From: Rheinheimera aquimaris | GTDB taxonomy: Bacteria > Pseudomonadota > Gammaproteobacteria > Enterobacterales > Alteromonadaceae | Length of the DNA: 64,000 nucleotides | Direction of reading: 5' to 3' | Assembly (NCBI RefSeq): GCF_020531985.1 | Contig: NZ_JAJAVQ010000004.1 | Span: 558,001 to 622,000 of the forward strand | In this document: in pieces, positions 19,059 to 27,773 of the stretch | Layout of the letters: the number at the start of each line of letters is the position of its first letter | How positions within the stretch are numbered: the first letter of the stretch is position 1 | Notes under the pieces: generated by a model | What the model was told of the DNA's origin: nothing | What the model saw: the letters and a program-made list of their open reading frames with translations, nothing else | The model's database searches: none | Translations under genes and position numbers: made by a program

Positions 19059-19259
19059 ATGCTAATTCTTACTCGTCGTGTTGGTGAGACACTGATGATT
19101 GGTGATGAAGTTACAGTCACCGTGTTGGGAGTGAAAGGTAATCAGGTACGTATTGGTGTCAATGCGCCAAAAGAAGTGTCTGTGCATCGTGAAGAAATTT
19201 ATATGCGGATTCAGGCCGAGAAGGGCTCACCAGATTCAAGTTATGGTGACGATGAGTAA
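19059..19259 (+). CDS. csrA: Carbon storage regulator CsrA
   Basis: A 66-residue RNA-binding global regulator that binds GGA motifs in mRNA leaders. The sequence opens [24 protein letters not shown] and keeps the RNA-contacting VHREEIY segment. AAGGAG lies 8 bases before the ATG. It lies downstream of alaS and upstream of tRNA-Ser and tRNA-Arg genes, as in E. coli. Confidence 0.98.
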   Translation: MLILTRRVGETLMIGDEVTVTVLGVKGNQVRIGVNAPKEVSVHREEIYMRIQAEKGSPDSSYGDDE

Positions 19260-19424
19260 ATTTCGCGTCATCTCTGTGCCTTGCCGATGATTTATGCCGT
19301 TTTTGTACGTTTTATGACTTAATTCCGGCGAATTGCTTAAAAGGTCGGCAAACGCGCTTTTCAGTTCCAAAAATTGTTTGACTTATTTTCCTGAGACATT
19401 AATATACACGCCGCAACACAGCGC

Positions 19425-19514
19425 GGAGAAATGGCCGAGTGGCTGAAGGCGCACCCCTGCTAAGGGTGTATAGGGGAAACTCTATCGAGGGTTCGAATCC
19501 CTCTTTCTCCGCCA
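19425..19514 (+). tRNA. tRNA-Ser (anticodon GCT)
   Basis: A 90-base class II tRNA with a long variable arm. Acceptor arms GGAGAAA and TTTCTCC pair, the anticodon loop CTGCTAA carries GCT, the T-loop is GGTTCGAATCC, and CCA is encoded. It matches the position of E. coli serV downstream of csrA. Confidence 0.97.
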
Positions 19515-19524
19515 TTTTTCAGAT

Positions 19525-19601
19525 GGACGCATAGCTCAGCTGGATAGAGTACTCGGCTACGAACCGAGCGGTCGGAGGTTCGAATCCTCCTGCGTCCGCC
19601 A
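19525..19601 (+). tRNA. tRNA-Arg (anticodon ACG), copy 1
   Basis: A 77-base tRNA with acceptor arms GGACGCA/TGCGTCC, anticodon loop CTACGAA (ACG, expected to be edited to ICG), and encoded CCA. It lies 10 bases after tRNA-Ser, so it is probably in the same transcript. Confidence 0.97.
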
Positions 19602-19663
19602 TCTGATATGGGCAGCACCGACACAGTGCTTAATAAATAGTGTGCTAAAATCTGTTTCATCCC

Positions 19664-19740
19664 GGACGCATAGCTCAGCTGGATAGAGTACTCGGCTACG
19701 AACCGAGCGGTCGGAGGTTCGAATCCTCCTGCGTCCGCCA
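19664..19740 (+). tRNA. tRNA-Arg (anticodon ACG), copy 2
   Basis: Identical in sequence to the copy at 19525-19601, separated by 62 bases. CCA is encoded. An intrinsic terminator follows directly. Confidence 0.97.
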
Positions 19741-19749
19741 TATACGAAG

Positions 19750-19783
19750 AACCCGCTTCAGGTAACACTGCAGCGGGTTTTTT
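19750..19783 (+). terminator. Intrinsic terminator of the Ser-Arg-Arg tRNA operon
   Basis: Arms AACCCGC and GCGGGTT with a 16-base loop are followed by a T-run, 9 bases after the last tRNA. Confidence 0.85.
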
Positions 19784-19865
19784 ATTGTGCGTGAAAAAGT
19801 CATAGAAAAACGCTATGGCGAAACCATAGCGTTGCTATTAAAAAAGGTCTGAAGTCAGAGTATCG

Positions 19866-22160
19866 TCAAAAGCTCAGCGCGACGCTAAAGCTGACTGTGC
19901 GGTCTGCTCCTAGCAAGTAAGCACCTTCCTGGCCACCACTGATATAAGCTTTATCTGTGATGTTGTTCAGTGTCAGCGCCAGATCAGCACTGCGGAACAT
20001 GGCATTGTTGCCCAGATCATGCTGGTAACCAAAGTACGCATTCCAGATAACGGATGACGGAATGTCATCACGGTTCCAGACACTGACGTCACCGCTGGTA
20101 CTGCGTTTGGCTGCGCCGTAGTACTCACCGGTATATTTAGCGCTGATACCGGCTCGGTAGTGGCCATCATTGTAATGCAGTGCGCTGGCCAGCATTTGTT
20201 CAGGGATAGCGGCAACTTTATCGCCGGCGCGGTAGCCGTTAATGGTGTCGCTGTACTCAGAGCTATTCAGGGTTAGTGATGAGGTTAAAGACCAGTTTTG
20301 TGCAAAGCGCCAATCCAGACTGGCTTCAAAGCCTTCTGACTCGACACCGCCGACGTTGACAAAGGTACCATCCAGTTCGGTCAGGTAATCCGGTAGGTCA
20401 TCAATTTCTTCATAGGCCAGCAGGGTGATACGGTTATTAAAGTCGATGCTGTAATAGGTAGCAGACAGATTAAGCGTTTCACCGAAGTAACGTATGCCCA
20501 GTTCATAGTTTTCAGCGGTTTCTGCTTCAAGCTGTGCGAAATCCTGACCGGCAGTATTTAAAATAGTGTCCGGGATAGCTTTGAAGTTTTCCGAGTAACC
20601 GGCAAAGGCTTCTAGCGTATCCGTTAAACGGTATACCAGGCCCAGGCTTGGCAGCAGATCAGAATCACTGTCGAGCTTACCGTTATTACTGGCATCAAAG
20701 TTATCGGTGCGGCTAATGTCTATCAGATACTGTTGCAACCCGAGGTTTAGCTGTAAGTCGCCAAAGCTTATTTGATCCTGCAGATAATATTTCACTACGT
20801 CTTGATCGTAATCATCATCAAACTGCACCCAGTAAGGCGTCTGGTCGAAGTAATGATACACCTTAGGGTCGATGACTTTGTGCCAGTCGCGGATTTGACT
20901 GCGCTCCTGCTGCTCAAGCCAGATCCCCGCCCGGATCTGATGCTGTGCCAGTGTCCACTGCAAATTAGCCGTAACGCCGTAACGCTGTTTCTCATAGTGG
21001 GTATGCCGGTAGGACGATACACGTGTCAGAGCACTGCTATCTTCAGGGCTACCCAGCACCGGCCTGCCGTTAGCGTCGATATAGTTGTAAGTGATACGCT
21101 CAGTGCCGTTACCTTTGCTGATTAGCTGACCGTTGCTGTCAACTGCATAAACCTGATATGGCGGCAACCAGTCGCCGCGGCCATTTTGCCAGTGCAGGTA
21201 GGGTGTAATATCGGCTTCCAACTGCTCGGTAATGTCGAATTCGGTTTTTACATACAGCAAGGTATTTTCACGCAGTGTAGACCAGGCTTCAGCAAAGTTC
21301 TGATCAATGTCCGGATCGCCGGTCCAGGCGCTGGTTAAGCCATCCCAGTGCGGGTTTTGCCTGAACTGCTCAAGTGAGCGGTAATCGTAGTTGTCTTCGT
21401 TAGCATCATCGTAGGATAAACGTGCGGTAATACGGACTTTATCAAGTTCGGTGATACTTTTTGCTTCAGCATGCAACCGTTCAGTTGCGCCATTGCTGCC
21501 GCTGCCAATCCAGCGGTTAGCGAAGCTGTCGGATAAACTGAAGTAGGCTGTAGTGTGGTCAAACAGCAGGCCGGTATCAAAACGGGCAAAATAACGCCTG
21601 GTATTGTTGCTGCCACTGCTGTACGCCGCTTTGGCGCCTTTATCTGCCAGTGGATTGTTGCTGACAAAATTCAGCGTGCCGCCCAGCGCGTCCAGTGACG
21701 CTGAGGCAATGTCGGCAGAGCCCTGGCCGACTTCAACATACTGTGTGTTTTCACTGTCCAGGTACCGGTTGGCTTTACTGCCGCCGGCATAGGCTGAGCC
21801 ACCGTTGGGTACACCGTCCACTGTAATGCCTAATTGCTGATCTGCCCGATCAATCACAAAGCCGCGCAAGCTGATAGTGGTGGTATAGTCATCGCCGCCA
21901 AATGCATCGCCCTGACCTACGTTTACCCCCGGCAACGCATCGACCAGATCCAACACATTGCCGATGGCAGGTTGCAGCTGCTTGGAATTGCTATCGGTGC
22001 TGTTGTTAGCGTAGCTAACCCGTTTGCCGACGACTGACAGTACTTCAATATCGCTTTCATTACTGATGTTCTCGTTGGCATTGCTTTGCTGAGCCAGCAG
22101 CGGGGCTGACAGAATTCCCGCTATTGCCAGTGTGGTTGCTTTAAGTCTGAAGTGACGCAC
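19866..22160 (-). CDS. TonB-dependent outer-membrane receptor
   Basis: A 764-residue outer-membrane protein. A signal peptide (MRHFRLKATTLAIAGILSAPLLA) is followed by a TonB box-like segment (DIEVLSVVGKR), the plug domain (GNVLDLVDALPGVNVGQGD, then TISLRGF), a 22-strand barrel, and a C-terminal Phe (SFSVALSF) needed for barrel insertion. It imports a ligand using TonB energy. The substrate is not evident, and no adjacent transporter or enzyme gives a clue. It is transcribed alone, and its leader contains a small hairpin at 22198-22215. Confidence 0.93.
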   Translation of the reverse strand: MRHFRLKATTLAIAGILSAPLLAQQSNANENISNESDIEVLSVVGKRVSYANNSTDSNSKQLQPAIGNVLDLVDALPGVNVGQGDAFGGDDYTTTISLRGFVIDRADQQLGITVDGVPNGGSAYAGGSKANRYLDSENTQYVEVGQGSADIASASLDALGGTLNFVSNNPLADKGAKAAYSSGSNNTRRYFARFDTGLLFDHTTAYFSLSDSFANRWIGSGSNGATERLHAEAKSITELDKVRITARLSYDDANEDNYDYRSLEQFRQNPHWDGLTSAWTGDPDIDQNFAEAWSTLRENTLLYVKTEFDITEQLEADITPYLHWQNGRGDWLPPYQVYAVDSNGQLISKGNGTERITYNYIDANGRPVLGSPEDSSALTRVSSYRHTHYEKQRYGVTANLQWTLAQHQIRAGIWLEQQERSQIRDWHKVIDPKVYHYFDQTPYWVQFDDDYDQDVVKYYLQDQISFGDLQLNLGLQQYLIDISRTDNFDASNNGKLDSDSDLLPSLGLVYRLTDTLEAFAGYSENFKAIPDTILNTAGQDFAQLEAETAENYELGIRYFGETLNLSATYYSIDFNNRITLLAYEEIDDLPDYLTELDGTFVNVGGVESEGFEASLDWRFAQNWSLTSSLTLNSSEYSDTINGYRAGDKVAAIPEQMLASALHYNDGHYRAGISAKYTGEYYGAAKRSTSGDVSVWNRDDIPSSVIWNAYFGYQHDLGNNAMFRSADLALTLNNITDKAYISGGQEGAYLLGADRTVSFSVALSF

Positions 22161-22197
22161 AATAAGTCTCCCTAACTTTGATTATATTATCGTTATG

Positions 22198-22215
22198 GTC
22201 GGATGAGCTTCCGAC
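22198..22215 (-). other. Small hairpin in receptor leader
   Basis: Arms GTCGGA and TCCGAC with a 6-base loop, in the 5' region of the TonB-dependent receptor gene. No T-run follows. It may affect leader structure; function unknown. Confidence 0.3.
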
Positions 22216-22383
22216 GGCGGCATATTGTGCAGAGCGAGTGTGTAATTAGCGTGACTATTAGATGTAGTTAATGTGTGAGTAATGTTTTATTTTTATGACG
22301 TAACAGGCTGTGTTCATCGCGTTGTCACAACAGCACAGTAGTGTTGGCGGGCTGGTTAGTCTTAATTTAAAAGCAGGAATTGC

Positions 22384-23613
22384 ATGCGATACGTAATTTT
22401 TTTACTGGGGATCTTGCTTGGCGGATGCCAGGTAACGCCCAAAGCTTCAGAGCCATTAGCGCAAGTAGGCCCCAGGCCATTATATCTGCTGTCGCAGCTG
22501 CCGGAAGGCGACTTGAAGCAGCGGCTGGAGGTTTGCCGTCAACAGCCATTTTACCGCAGTGAGTTTTCGCTGGCACATCGCGGTGCCCCGCTCATGTTTC
22601 CCGAGCATAGCCGGGCGTCTTACCAGGCTGCTATTGATATGGGGGCAGGTATCGCTGAATGTGATGTTACTTTTACCGCAGATTTGCAACTGGTTTGCCG
22701 CCATGCGCAGTGCGATCTGCATCAAACCACTGATATCCTGCTGAGGCCTGAACTGGCAGCAAAATGCAGTATACCTTTTACGCCTGCCGACCCGGCAACA
22801 GGCCGCGTAGCAAACGCCCGTTGCTGTACCAGCGATATTACGGCTGATGAGTTCAGCCAGCTGTGCGCAAAAATGGACGGTGTTAACCCGGCAGCCATGC
22901 TGGCAAAGGATTACATCGCTGGCACTCCGGCGTGGCGCAGCGAGCTATACAGCCAGTGTGCTGCGCCATTGACGCACCGGCATAGTATAGCGTTGTTTCA
23001 GCAACAGGGTGTGAAAATGATCCCGGAACTGAAACAACCTGAAGTACCAATGCCATTTCAGCAACAATACACCCAACAGTACTTTGCTCAGCAACTGATT
23101 GATGAATATAAAGCCGCTGGTGTCGCGCCATCTCAGGTTTATCTGCAGTCATTTAACTGGCAGGATATTCTGTACTGGCTTGAACATGAACCGGAATTTG
23201 GCCGTCAGGCCGTATGGCTTGATGAGCGCTATGAACAACCGGGGTTTGACCCGCAGCAGCCACAGAGTTGGCAGCCCTCTATGGCAGCACTAAAAGCCGC
23301 CGGGTTGAATATTATTGCGCCGCCGTTATGGGTATTACTGCGTGAGCGGGACGGAACTATAGTACCGACTGCGTATGCTAAAGCAGCCAGAGCGGCCGGG
23401 CTTGATATCATTGCCTGGAGCCTGGAACGTTCAGCGCCATTGGCTAAAGGTGCTGACTGGTACTATCAGTCGTTACCGCTGCTGGCGAGAGATGACGGTG
23501 CTATCTTGCAGGTGTTACATGTGCTGGCACAGGATGTTGGTGTTATCGGTGTATTCTCTGACTGGCCCGGTACTACCACGTTTTATGCAAATTGTCTGCT
23601 GGCACCAGAATAA
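22384..23613 (+). CDS. Glycerophosphodiester phosphodiesterase family lipoprotein
   Basis: A 409-residue predicted lipoprotein (MRYVIFLLGILLGGCQ, lipobox LGGC). The GDPD core is visible: AHRGAPLMFPEHSRASYQAA, then ECDVTFTADLQLVCRHAQCD, giving the His, Glu, Asp and His metal and catalytic set. A later segment GLDIIAWSLERS is the C-terminal half of the barrel. It probably hydrolyses glycerophosphodiesters outside the cytoplasm. The protein is longer than E. coli GlpQ and has extra cysteines between residues 120 and 200 (KCSIPF, RCCTSD, SQCAAP). Transcribed alone, divergent from the TonB receptor. Confidence 0.85.
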   Translation: MRYVIFLLGILLGGCQVTPKASEPLAQVGPRPLYLLSQLPEGDLKQRLEVCRQQPFYRSEFSLAHRGAPLMFPEHSRASYQAAIDMGAGIAECDVTFTADLQLVCRHAQCDLHQTTDILLRPELAAKCSIPFTPADPATGRVANARCCTSDITADEFSQLCAKMDGVNPAAMLAKDYIAGTPAWRSELYSQCAAPLTHRHSIALFQQQGVKMIPELKQPEVPMPFQQQYTQQYFAQQLIDEYKAAGVAPSQVYLQSFNWQDILYWLEHEPEFGRQAVWLDERYEQPGFDPQQPQSWQPSMAALKAAGLNIIAPPLWVLLRERDGTIVPTAYAKAARAAGLDIIAWSLERSAPLAKGADWYYQSLPLLARDDGAILQVLHVLAQDVGVIGVFSDWPGTTTFYANCLLAPE

Positions 23614-23762
23614 TATATTGCGCGCCGCGGCCAGCTTTCTTCATCGCTAAGTGGTTGTGATTATGCTATAAATTGTCACTTAGATGCGGTGTTTATACTC
23701 AGGCAGGGTTCAGCTTTGTACTGGTAAAACCGCTTAGGGTATAACCACGGACAAGCCAGAAC

Positions 23763-25064
23763 GTGACGTCAATCACCAGCGATGCTGCCATTCATACCAA
23801 GACGGATGCTACGCCTGAGCTGACCTTGTGTCCGCACTGTGATCTGGTGCAGCAGGTACCGCAACTGGAGCCGGGTGAAGAGTCCAGCTGTAGTCGTTGC
23901 GGGCATCATCTGGACGCGCGCCACCCTGAACCTATAGTGCGTCCAGTGCTGTATGCCGGTTCCGCACTCTTTATGCTGTTGCTGGCGAATTTGTTTCCCT
24001 TTGTCAGTATGTTTGCTGCCGGCAACAGCAATGAAATGCATTTTTTTGATACCTCGTCGGTACTGTTCAGCGAACATCACCAGTGGCTGGCGATTCTGAT
24101 CTGGCTGCTGATCCAGTTGATCCCCGCTGTGTGCATGAGTGCTATTTTGTATCTGAAGCTTGGTATGCTGTACGCATTGCCAGCCAGAACATGGGTTGCC
24201 AGAGTGCTGTATATGCTTAAACCCTGGAGCATGGTAGATATTTTCCTGATGGGGCTCATCATCAGTTTTGTCAAGCTGGTAGCCGATGCGGATATTTCAT
24301 TGGGGCCAAGCTTCTGGGCGTTCTGTTTATTTTGTCTGCTGCACCTTAGAGCGTTTCAGGTAATAGACCGGCGCGAATTATGGTCGAAGATAGCGCCTTG
24401 TCCGGCACCTGAAGTCAGGGCCCGGGCTGGCAGAACCGGTCTGTCACAGCAATTAAAACTGTGTAAAGTGTGTACTGCGATGGTGCCCGTTGCCCAGACA
24501 CATTGCAGCCGTTGCCACAGCCGGGTTCGATTGCGCCAGCGCAGCAGCATTCAGAACACCATCGCGTTATTGATTGCCGCGACGCTGCTTTATGTCCCTG
24601 CCAATCTGCTGCCTATTATGCGCACCGTGTCATTTGGTGAAACCATTGATTCAACTATTATTAGTGGTCTGGTACTGATGTGGCAGGACGGAGCTTACCC
24701 GGTTGCGCTTATTATCCTGGTTGCCAGTGTTATTGTACCGGTAGCAAAAATCCTGGTGATGTTCTGGTTATGTTATTTAACCGCTATTCCACCGCACCGG
24801 CGTCAGCGCTATTCAACGCAGATTTACCGCCTGGTCGATTGGGTCGGACGCTGGTCTATGGTCGATGTGCTGGTAGTAGCCATTATGGCAGCGTTGGTAC
24901 GGTTTGATTTATTGATGAGTGTGTATCCTGGCGTGGGTGCATTAGTATTTGCTGCCGTGGTGATTCTGACGATGCTGGCGGCACTGAGTTTCGACCCCAG
25001 GCTATTATGGGATCCACTGACTGAGCAAAAGGGAGTTCGATTTGACGCAACAAACGAGTGCTAA
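23763..25064 (+). CDS. pqiA: Paraquat-inducible protein A (PqiA)
   Basis: A 433-residue inner-membrane protein made of two similar halves, each opening with a zinc-ribbon-like set (CPHCDLV ... CSRCGHH, and CKVCTAM ... CSRCHSR) followed by four or so membrane helices. This is the PqiA architecture. PqiA works with PqiB and PqiC in lipid movement between inner and outer membrane. The start is GTG at 23763 with only a weak ribosome site. The 3' end overlaps pqiB by 23 bases. Confidence 0.9.
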   Translation: MTSITSDAAIHTKTDATPELTLCPHCDLVQQVPQLEPGEESSCSRCGHHLDARHPEPIVRPVLYAGSALFMLLLANLFPFVSMFAAGNSNEMHFFDTSSVLFSEHHQWLAILIWLLIQLIPAVCMSAILYLKLGMLYALPARTWVARVLYMLKPWSMVDIFLMGLIISFVKLVADADISLGPSFWAFCLFCLLHLRAFQVIDRRELWSKIAPCPAPEVRARAGRTGLSQQLKLCKVCTAMVPVAQTHCSRCHSRVRLRQRSSIQNTIALLIAATLLYVPANLLPIMRTVSFGETIDSTIISGLVLMWQDGAYPVALIILVASVIVPVAKILVMFWLCYLTAIPPHRRQRYSTQIYRLVDWVGRWSMVDVLVVAIMAALVRFDLLMSVYPGVGALVFAAVVILTMLAALSFDPRLLWDPLTEQKGVRFDATNEC

Positions 25065-26709
25065 GGTTAACCGGATTAAGCAATGGTCACCCATCTGGGT
25101 AGTGCCTATTGCAGCCGTATTGATCGGTATCTGGATGCTGTATAACCATTATCAGCAACAAGGCGCTTTGCTGACGCTGCTGACAGCTGACGCTGAGGGT
25201 ATTGTTGCCGGCAAGACACAGATTAAAAGCCGCAGTGTTGATGTCGGCCAGGTGGTGTCAGTAGAGCTGAGTCATGACTTAAAACAGGTCATCATTAAAG
25301 CCCGGATGAAACCGGCCATCACTGATTTGTTAAACGAAGACTCACGCTTCTGGGTGGTTAAGCCCCAGGTTGGCCGAGGTGGGATCACCGGGTTAAATAC
25401 ACTGTTGTCCGGCGTCTATATTGAGCTGCAACCGGGAGATTCAGACAAGCTGCAGCTACAGCATCAGCTATTGGATTCCCCCCCTGTGGCACCGGCCGAT
25501 GCGCCCGGCATCCGGGTGGTGCTGACAACCGCTGAGACCGGTGGCCTGGCGGTAGGCGATCCGGTGCTGTACCGGGGCTACGAAGTCGGCACTGTCGAGC
25601 AGAGCGAATTTGATTTGTCGCAGCGTCGCACTCTTTATCAGTTGTATATCAGGGAACCCTTTGATGTGCTGGTATCTGAGAACGTGCGCTTCTGGCTTAG
25701 CAGCGGTTTTTCTGTCGATCTGTCAGCAGAAGGTTTGCAGGTTGATGTAGGCTCAGCCACAACGCTGTTAAGTGGCGGTGTCAGTTTTGACCTTATGCAA
25801 GGCTGGCCTGCTGGCGGTGCTGTAGCTGATGGTTCTGAGTTTCAGTTGTTCCCGAATAAACAAAGTATTCAGGACGGCTTATACAACGAGTTTGTTGAGT
25901 ACTTACTGTTTTTTGATGAGTCAGTGCGCGGTTTGAAACCGGGCGCTCCGGTCGAGTATCGCGGTGTGCGGGTCGGAACCGTTACCAGTGTGCCGTTCTT
26001 CTTTTCGATAGATAAACCCTTTGAAGTGTCGTTGCAGCAGGGCATTCCGGTGCTGATCCGCATTGAAGCTGGCCGTTTATATGAAAACCTGACATTAAAA
26101 CAACTGCGACAGGAGCTGGAAAAAGCAGTACAACGCGGTATGCATGCAGCATTAAAAACCGGCAATCTGCTCACGGGGGCGCTGTATATAGATTTAGACG
26201 TTAGCGAAGATTCTGCCCCGGACATTGAACAACAGGCACTGCAGGCACAACAATTAGCACTTAGCCAAAGCGCTGGCTATCCGATGCTGCCAACGACCCG
26301 CAGCGGGCTGAGTAACATAGAGCAAAAGGTGCTGATGGCACTGGATAAAATCAACAATCTGCCGGTAGAGCAGTTATTAGTGCAAAGCGAACAGACAATG
26401 CAAAGTACAGATGCGCTGATGCAGAACGCTGCCAAAATGGTCGCTCAGCTGGATAAACTCATTGCTAATCCGCAATTGCAACAGTTGCCGGCTCAGCTGC
26501 AGCAGAGTTTGCAGGAACTGCAACGCATGCTGGCAGGTGTGAGCCCCGGGGCCCCGGCATATGAGCGTATGGACAGCAGTTTGCAAACATTAGATCAGGT
26601 GCTGCGCGAACTGCAGCCAGTACTACAGACATTGAATCAGCAAAGCAATGCTTTGATATTTGAAGCAGATGTTACTGCAGATCCAGAGCCTAAGAGGGCA
26701 GAGCAATGA
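25042..26709 (+). CDS. pqiB: MCE-domain protein PqiB
   Basis: A 555-residue protein with one N-terminal membrane helix (WSPIWVVPIAAVLIGIWML) and three MCE domains (each with an LLSGVYIEL or similar core, near residues 40, 160 and 290), then a long C-terminal helical region. It should form the periplasm-spanning hexameric tube of the Pqi system. It starts at TTG 25042 with GGGAG 6 bases before it. It overlaps pqiA and pqiC (ATGA junction), so the three are translated as one coupled operon. Confidence 0.92.
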   Translation: MTQQTSAKVNRIKQWSPIWVVPIAAVLIGIWMLYNHYQQQGALLTLLTADAEGIVAGKTQIKSRSVDVGQVVSVELSHDLKQVIIKARMKPAITDLLNEDSRFWVVKPQVGRGGITGLNTLLSGVYIELQPGDSDKLQLQHQLLDSPPVAPADAPGIRVVLTTAETGGLAVGDPVLYRGYEVGTVEQSEFDLSQRRTLYQLYIREPFDVLVSENVRFWLSSGFSVDLSAEGLQVDVGSATTLLSGGVSFDLMQGWPAGGAVADGSEFQLFPNKQSIQDGLYNEFVEYLLFFDESVRGLKPGAPVEYRGVRVGTVTSVPFFFSIDKPFEVSLQQGIPVLIRIEAGRLYENLTLKQLRQELEKAVQRGMHAALKTGNLLTGALYIDLDVSEDSAPDIEQQALQAQQLALSQSAGYPMLPTTRSGLSNIEQKVLMALDKINNLPVEQLLVQSEQTMQSTDALMQNAAKMVAQLDKLIANPQLQQLPAQLQQSLQELQRMLAGVSPGAPAYERMDSSLQTLDQVLRELQPVLQTLNQQSNALIFEADVTADPEPKRAEQ

Positions 26710-27251
26710 GATTATTCATCACCGCTGTGGTATTTCTGCTAAGTAGCTGCAGCAGTCAACCGCAAACCACCTATTATCAGTTGCCACTGTCCGCAGTAGC
26801 AGCCAGTGTCAGTAGTCAGTCATTACAAACGCTTTACGTTGAGCCTGTGCAGGTCGCCAGCTACCTGAATGGCCGCGGGCTGGTATTGCAGGTATCGGAT
26901 GTGGAGCTGGTGATGGCACGGCAGCATTTATGGGCTGAAGCACTTGATCACCAGTTGCAACGTCAGCTGCGTAGCCGGCTGCAACTGTTGTTGCCACAGC
27001 ACACCGCTGTTATGCAGCCTTCGGCTGATACGGTAAAGGTTACTGTGCAGCTGGACCGTTTTCATGGTCAGGAAGATGGTTACGCTATTGCCAGTGGCCG
27101 CTTTGTTGTCAGCAGTACAAACACCACTGAAAGTTTTTCTATCCGCGTACCTCTGGCCGATGACGGCTATCCGGCACTTGTTAGTGCCCTTGCTCAGTGC
27201 GTACAACAGCTTAGTGAGCAAATTTCCCGCCAGTTAACCAGCGAAAACTAG
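26706..27251 (+). CDS. pqiC: Outer-membrane lipoprotein PqiC
   Basis: A 181-residue lipoprotein (MRLFITAVVFLLSSCSS, lipobox LSSC) with the ABC-type auxiliary lipoprotein fold (TYYQLPLS near the start, LYVEPVQVASYLNGRGLVLQ). In the Pqi system it anchors the PqiB tube at the outer membrane. It overlaps pqiB by 4 bases. Confidence 0.9.
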   Translation: MRLFITAVVFLLSSCSSQPQTTYYQLPLSAVAASVSSQSLQTLYVEPVQVASYLNGRGLVLQVSDVELVMARQHLWAEALDHQLQRQLRSRLQLLLPQHTAVMQPSADTVKVTVQLDRFHGQEDGYAIASGRFVVSSTNTTESFSIRVPLADDGYPALVSALAQCVQQLSEQISRQLTSEN

Positions 27252-27264
27252 TTTTCATTTCCCG

Positions 27265-27292
27265 CCGGCAGCAGTGATATCACCGCTGCCGG
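27265..27292. repeat. 28-bp near-perfect palindrome
   Basis: CCGGCAGC and GCTGCCGG flank the inner palindrome GTGATATCAC, with one A/C mismatch on each side. It starts 14 bases after the pqiC stop. No T-run follows, so a plain intrinsic terminator is not supported. The remaining 27293-27521 holds no gene I can support; the oad promoter should lie there. Confidence 0.6.
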
Positions 27293-27521
27293 TGTTGTGG
27301 ATGGCTAGACATTTGAGTGTCTTTACGTGTACTGTGTGTAAATTATGCAAATTGTTCGCGTAAATAGCAGTTATCACCGGTTTTTATTTAGTCAGTTGTA
27401 TTTAACTGCGCATAATGCGCAATCTGCCTGCTGATTACAGTTTGACCTGCTATCGTTCAGAGCAACTGAAGAATCTTTACCGCACAGTCAGCGTAGTGCG
27501 AATAACTGATGGAGAGACACT

Positions 27522-27761
27522 ATGGTCGCACAACTGTTATTGGAAGCCGCCAACCTGATGTTTATAGGGATGGTGGCGGTATTTGCCTTCCTGTTATTAC
27601 TGGTGTTTATCGTGCAGCTGATAAGCGCATTTATGTTGCGTTACTTTCCGGTAAAGCTTGCTGAAAAAGCAAGCCGTATCGACAGCGGCAGTAGCACGAC
27701 CAGCCCGGCTATCGTGGCAGCAATCTCTGCTGCCGTGCACCAGTATCGCCAAAAACAATAA
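27522..27761 (+). CDS. oadG: Oxaloacetate decarboxylase gamma chain
   Basis: A 79-residue protein with one N-terminal membrane helix (MFIGMVAVFAFLLLLVFIVQLIS) and a polar C-terminal tail, as in OadG, the small subunit that holds the alpha and beta chains together. It is the first of three genes in the order gamma-alpha-beta usual for this sodium pump, 12 bases before oadA. A ribosome site (GGAGAG) precedes the ATG. Confidence 0.9.
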   Translation: MVAQLLLEAANLMFIGMVAVFAFLLLLVFIVQLISAFMLRYFPVKLAEKASRIDSGSSTTSPAIVAAISAAVHQYRQKQ

Positions 27762-27773
27762 AAGGACGCCGTT

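Noticed and set aside
19460-19768. Open frame of about 100 residues on the minus strand
   Set aside because: It lies across the tRNA-Ser and two tRNA-Arg genes, antisense to them, and repeats its own sequence because the tRNA-Arg genes are identical.
27301-27363. Tiny frame beginning ATGGCTAGACAT with two cysteine pairs
   Set aside because: Only 20 codons, no ribosome site, and no support beyond chance.
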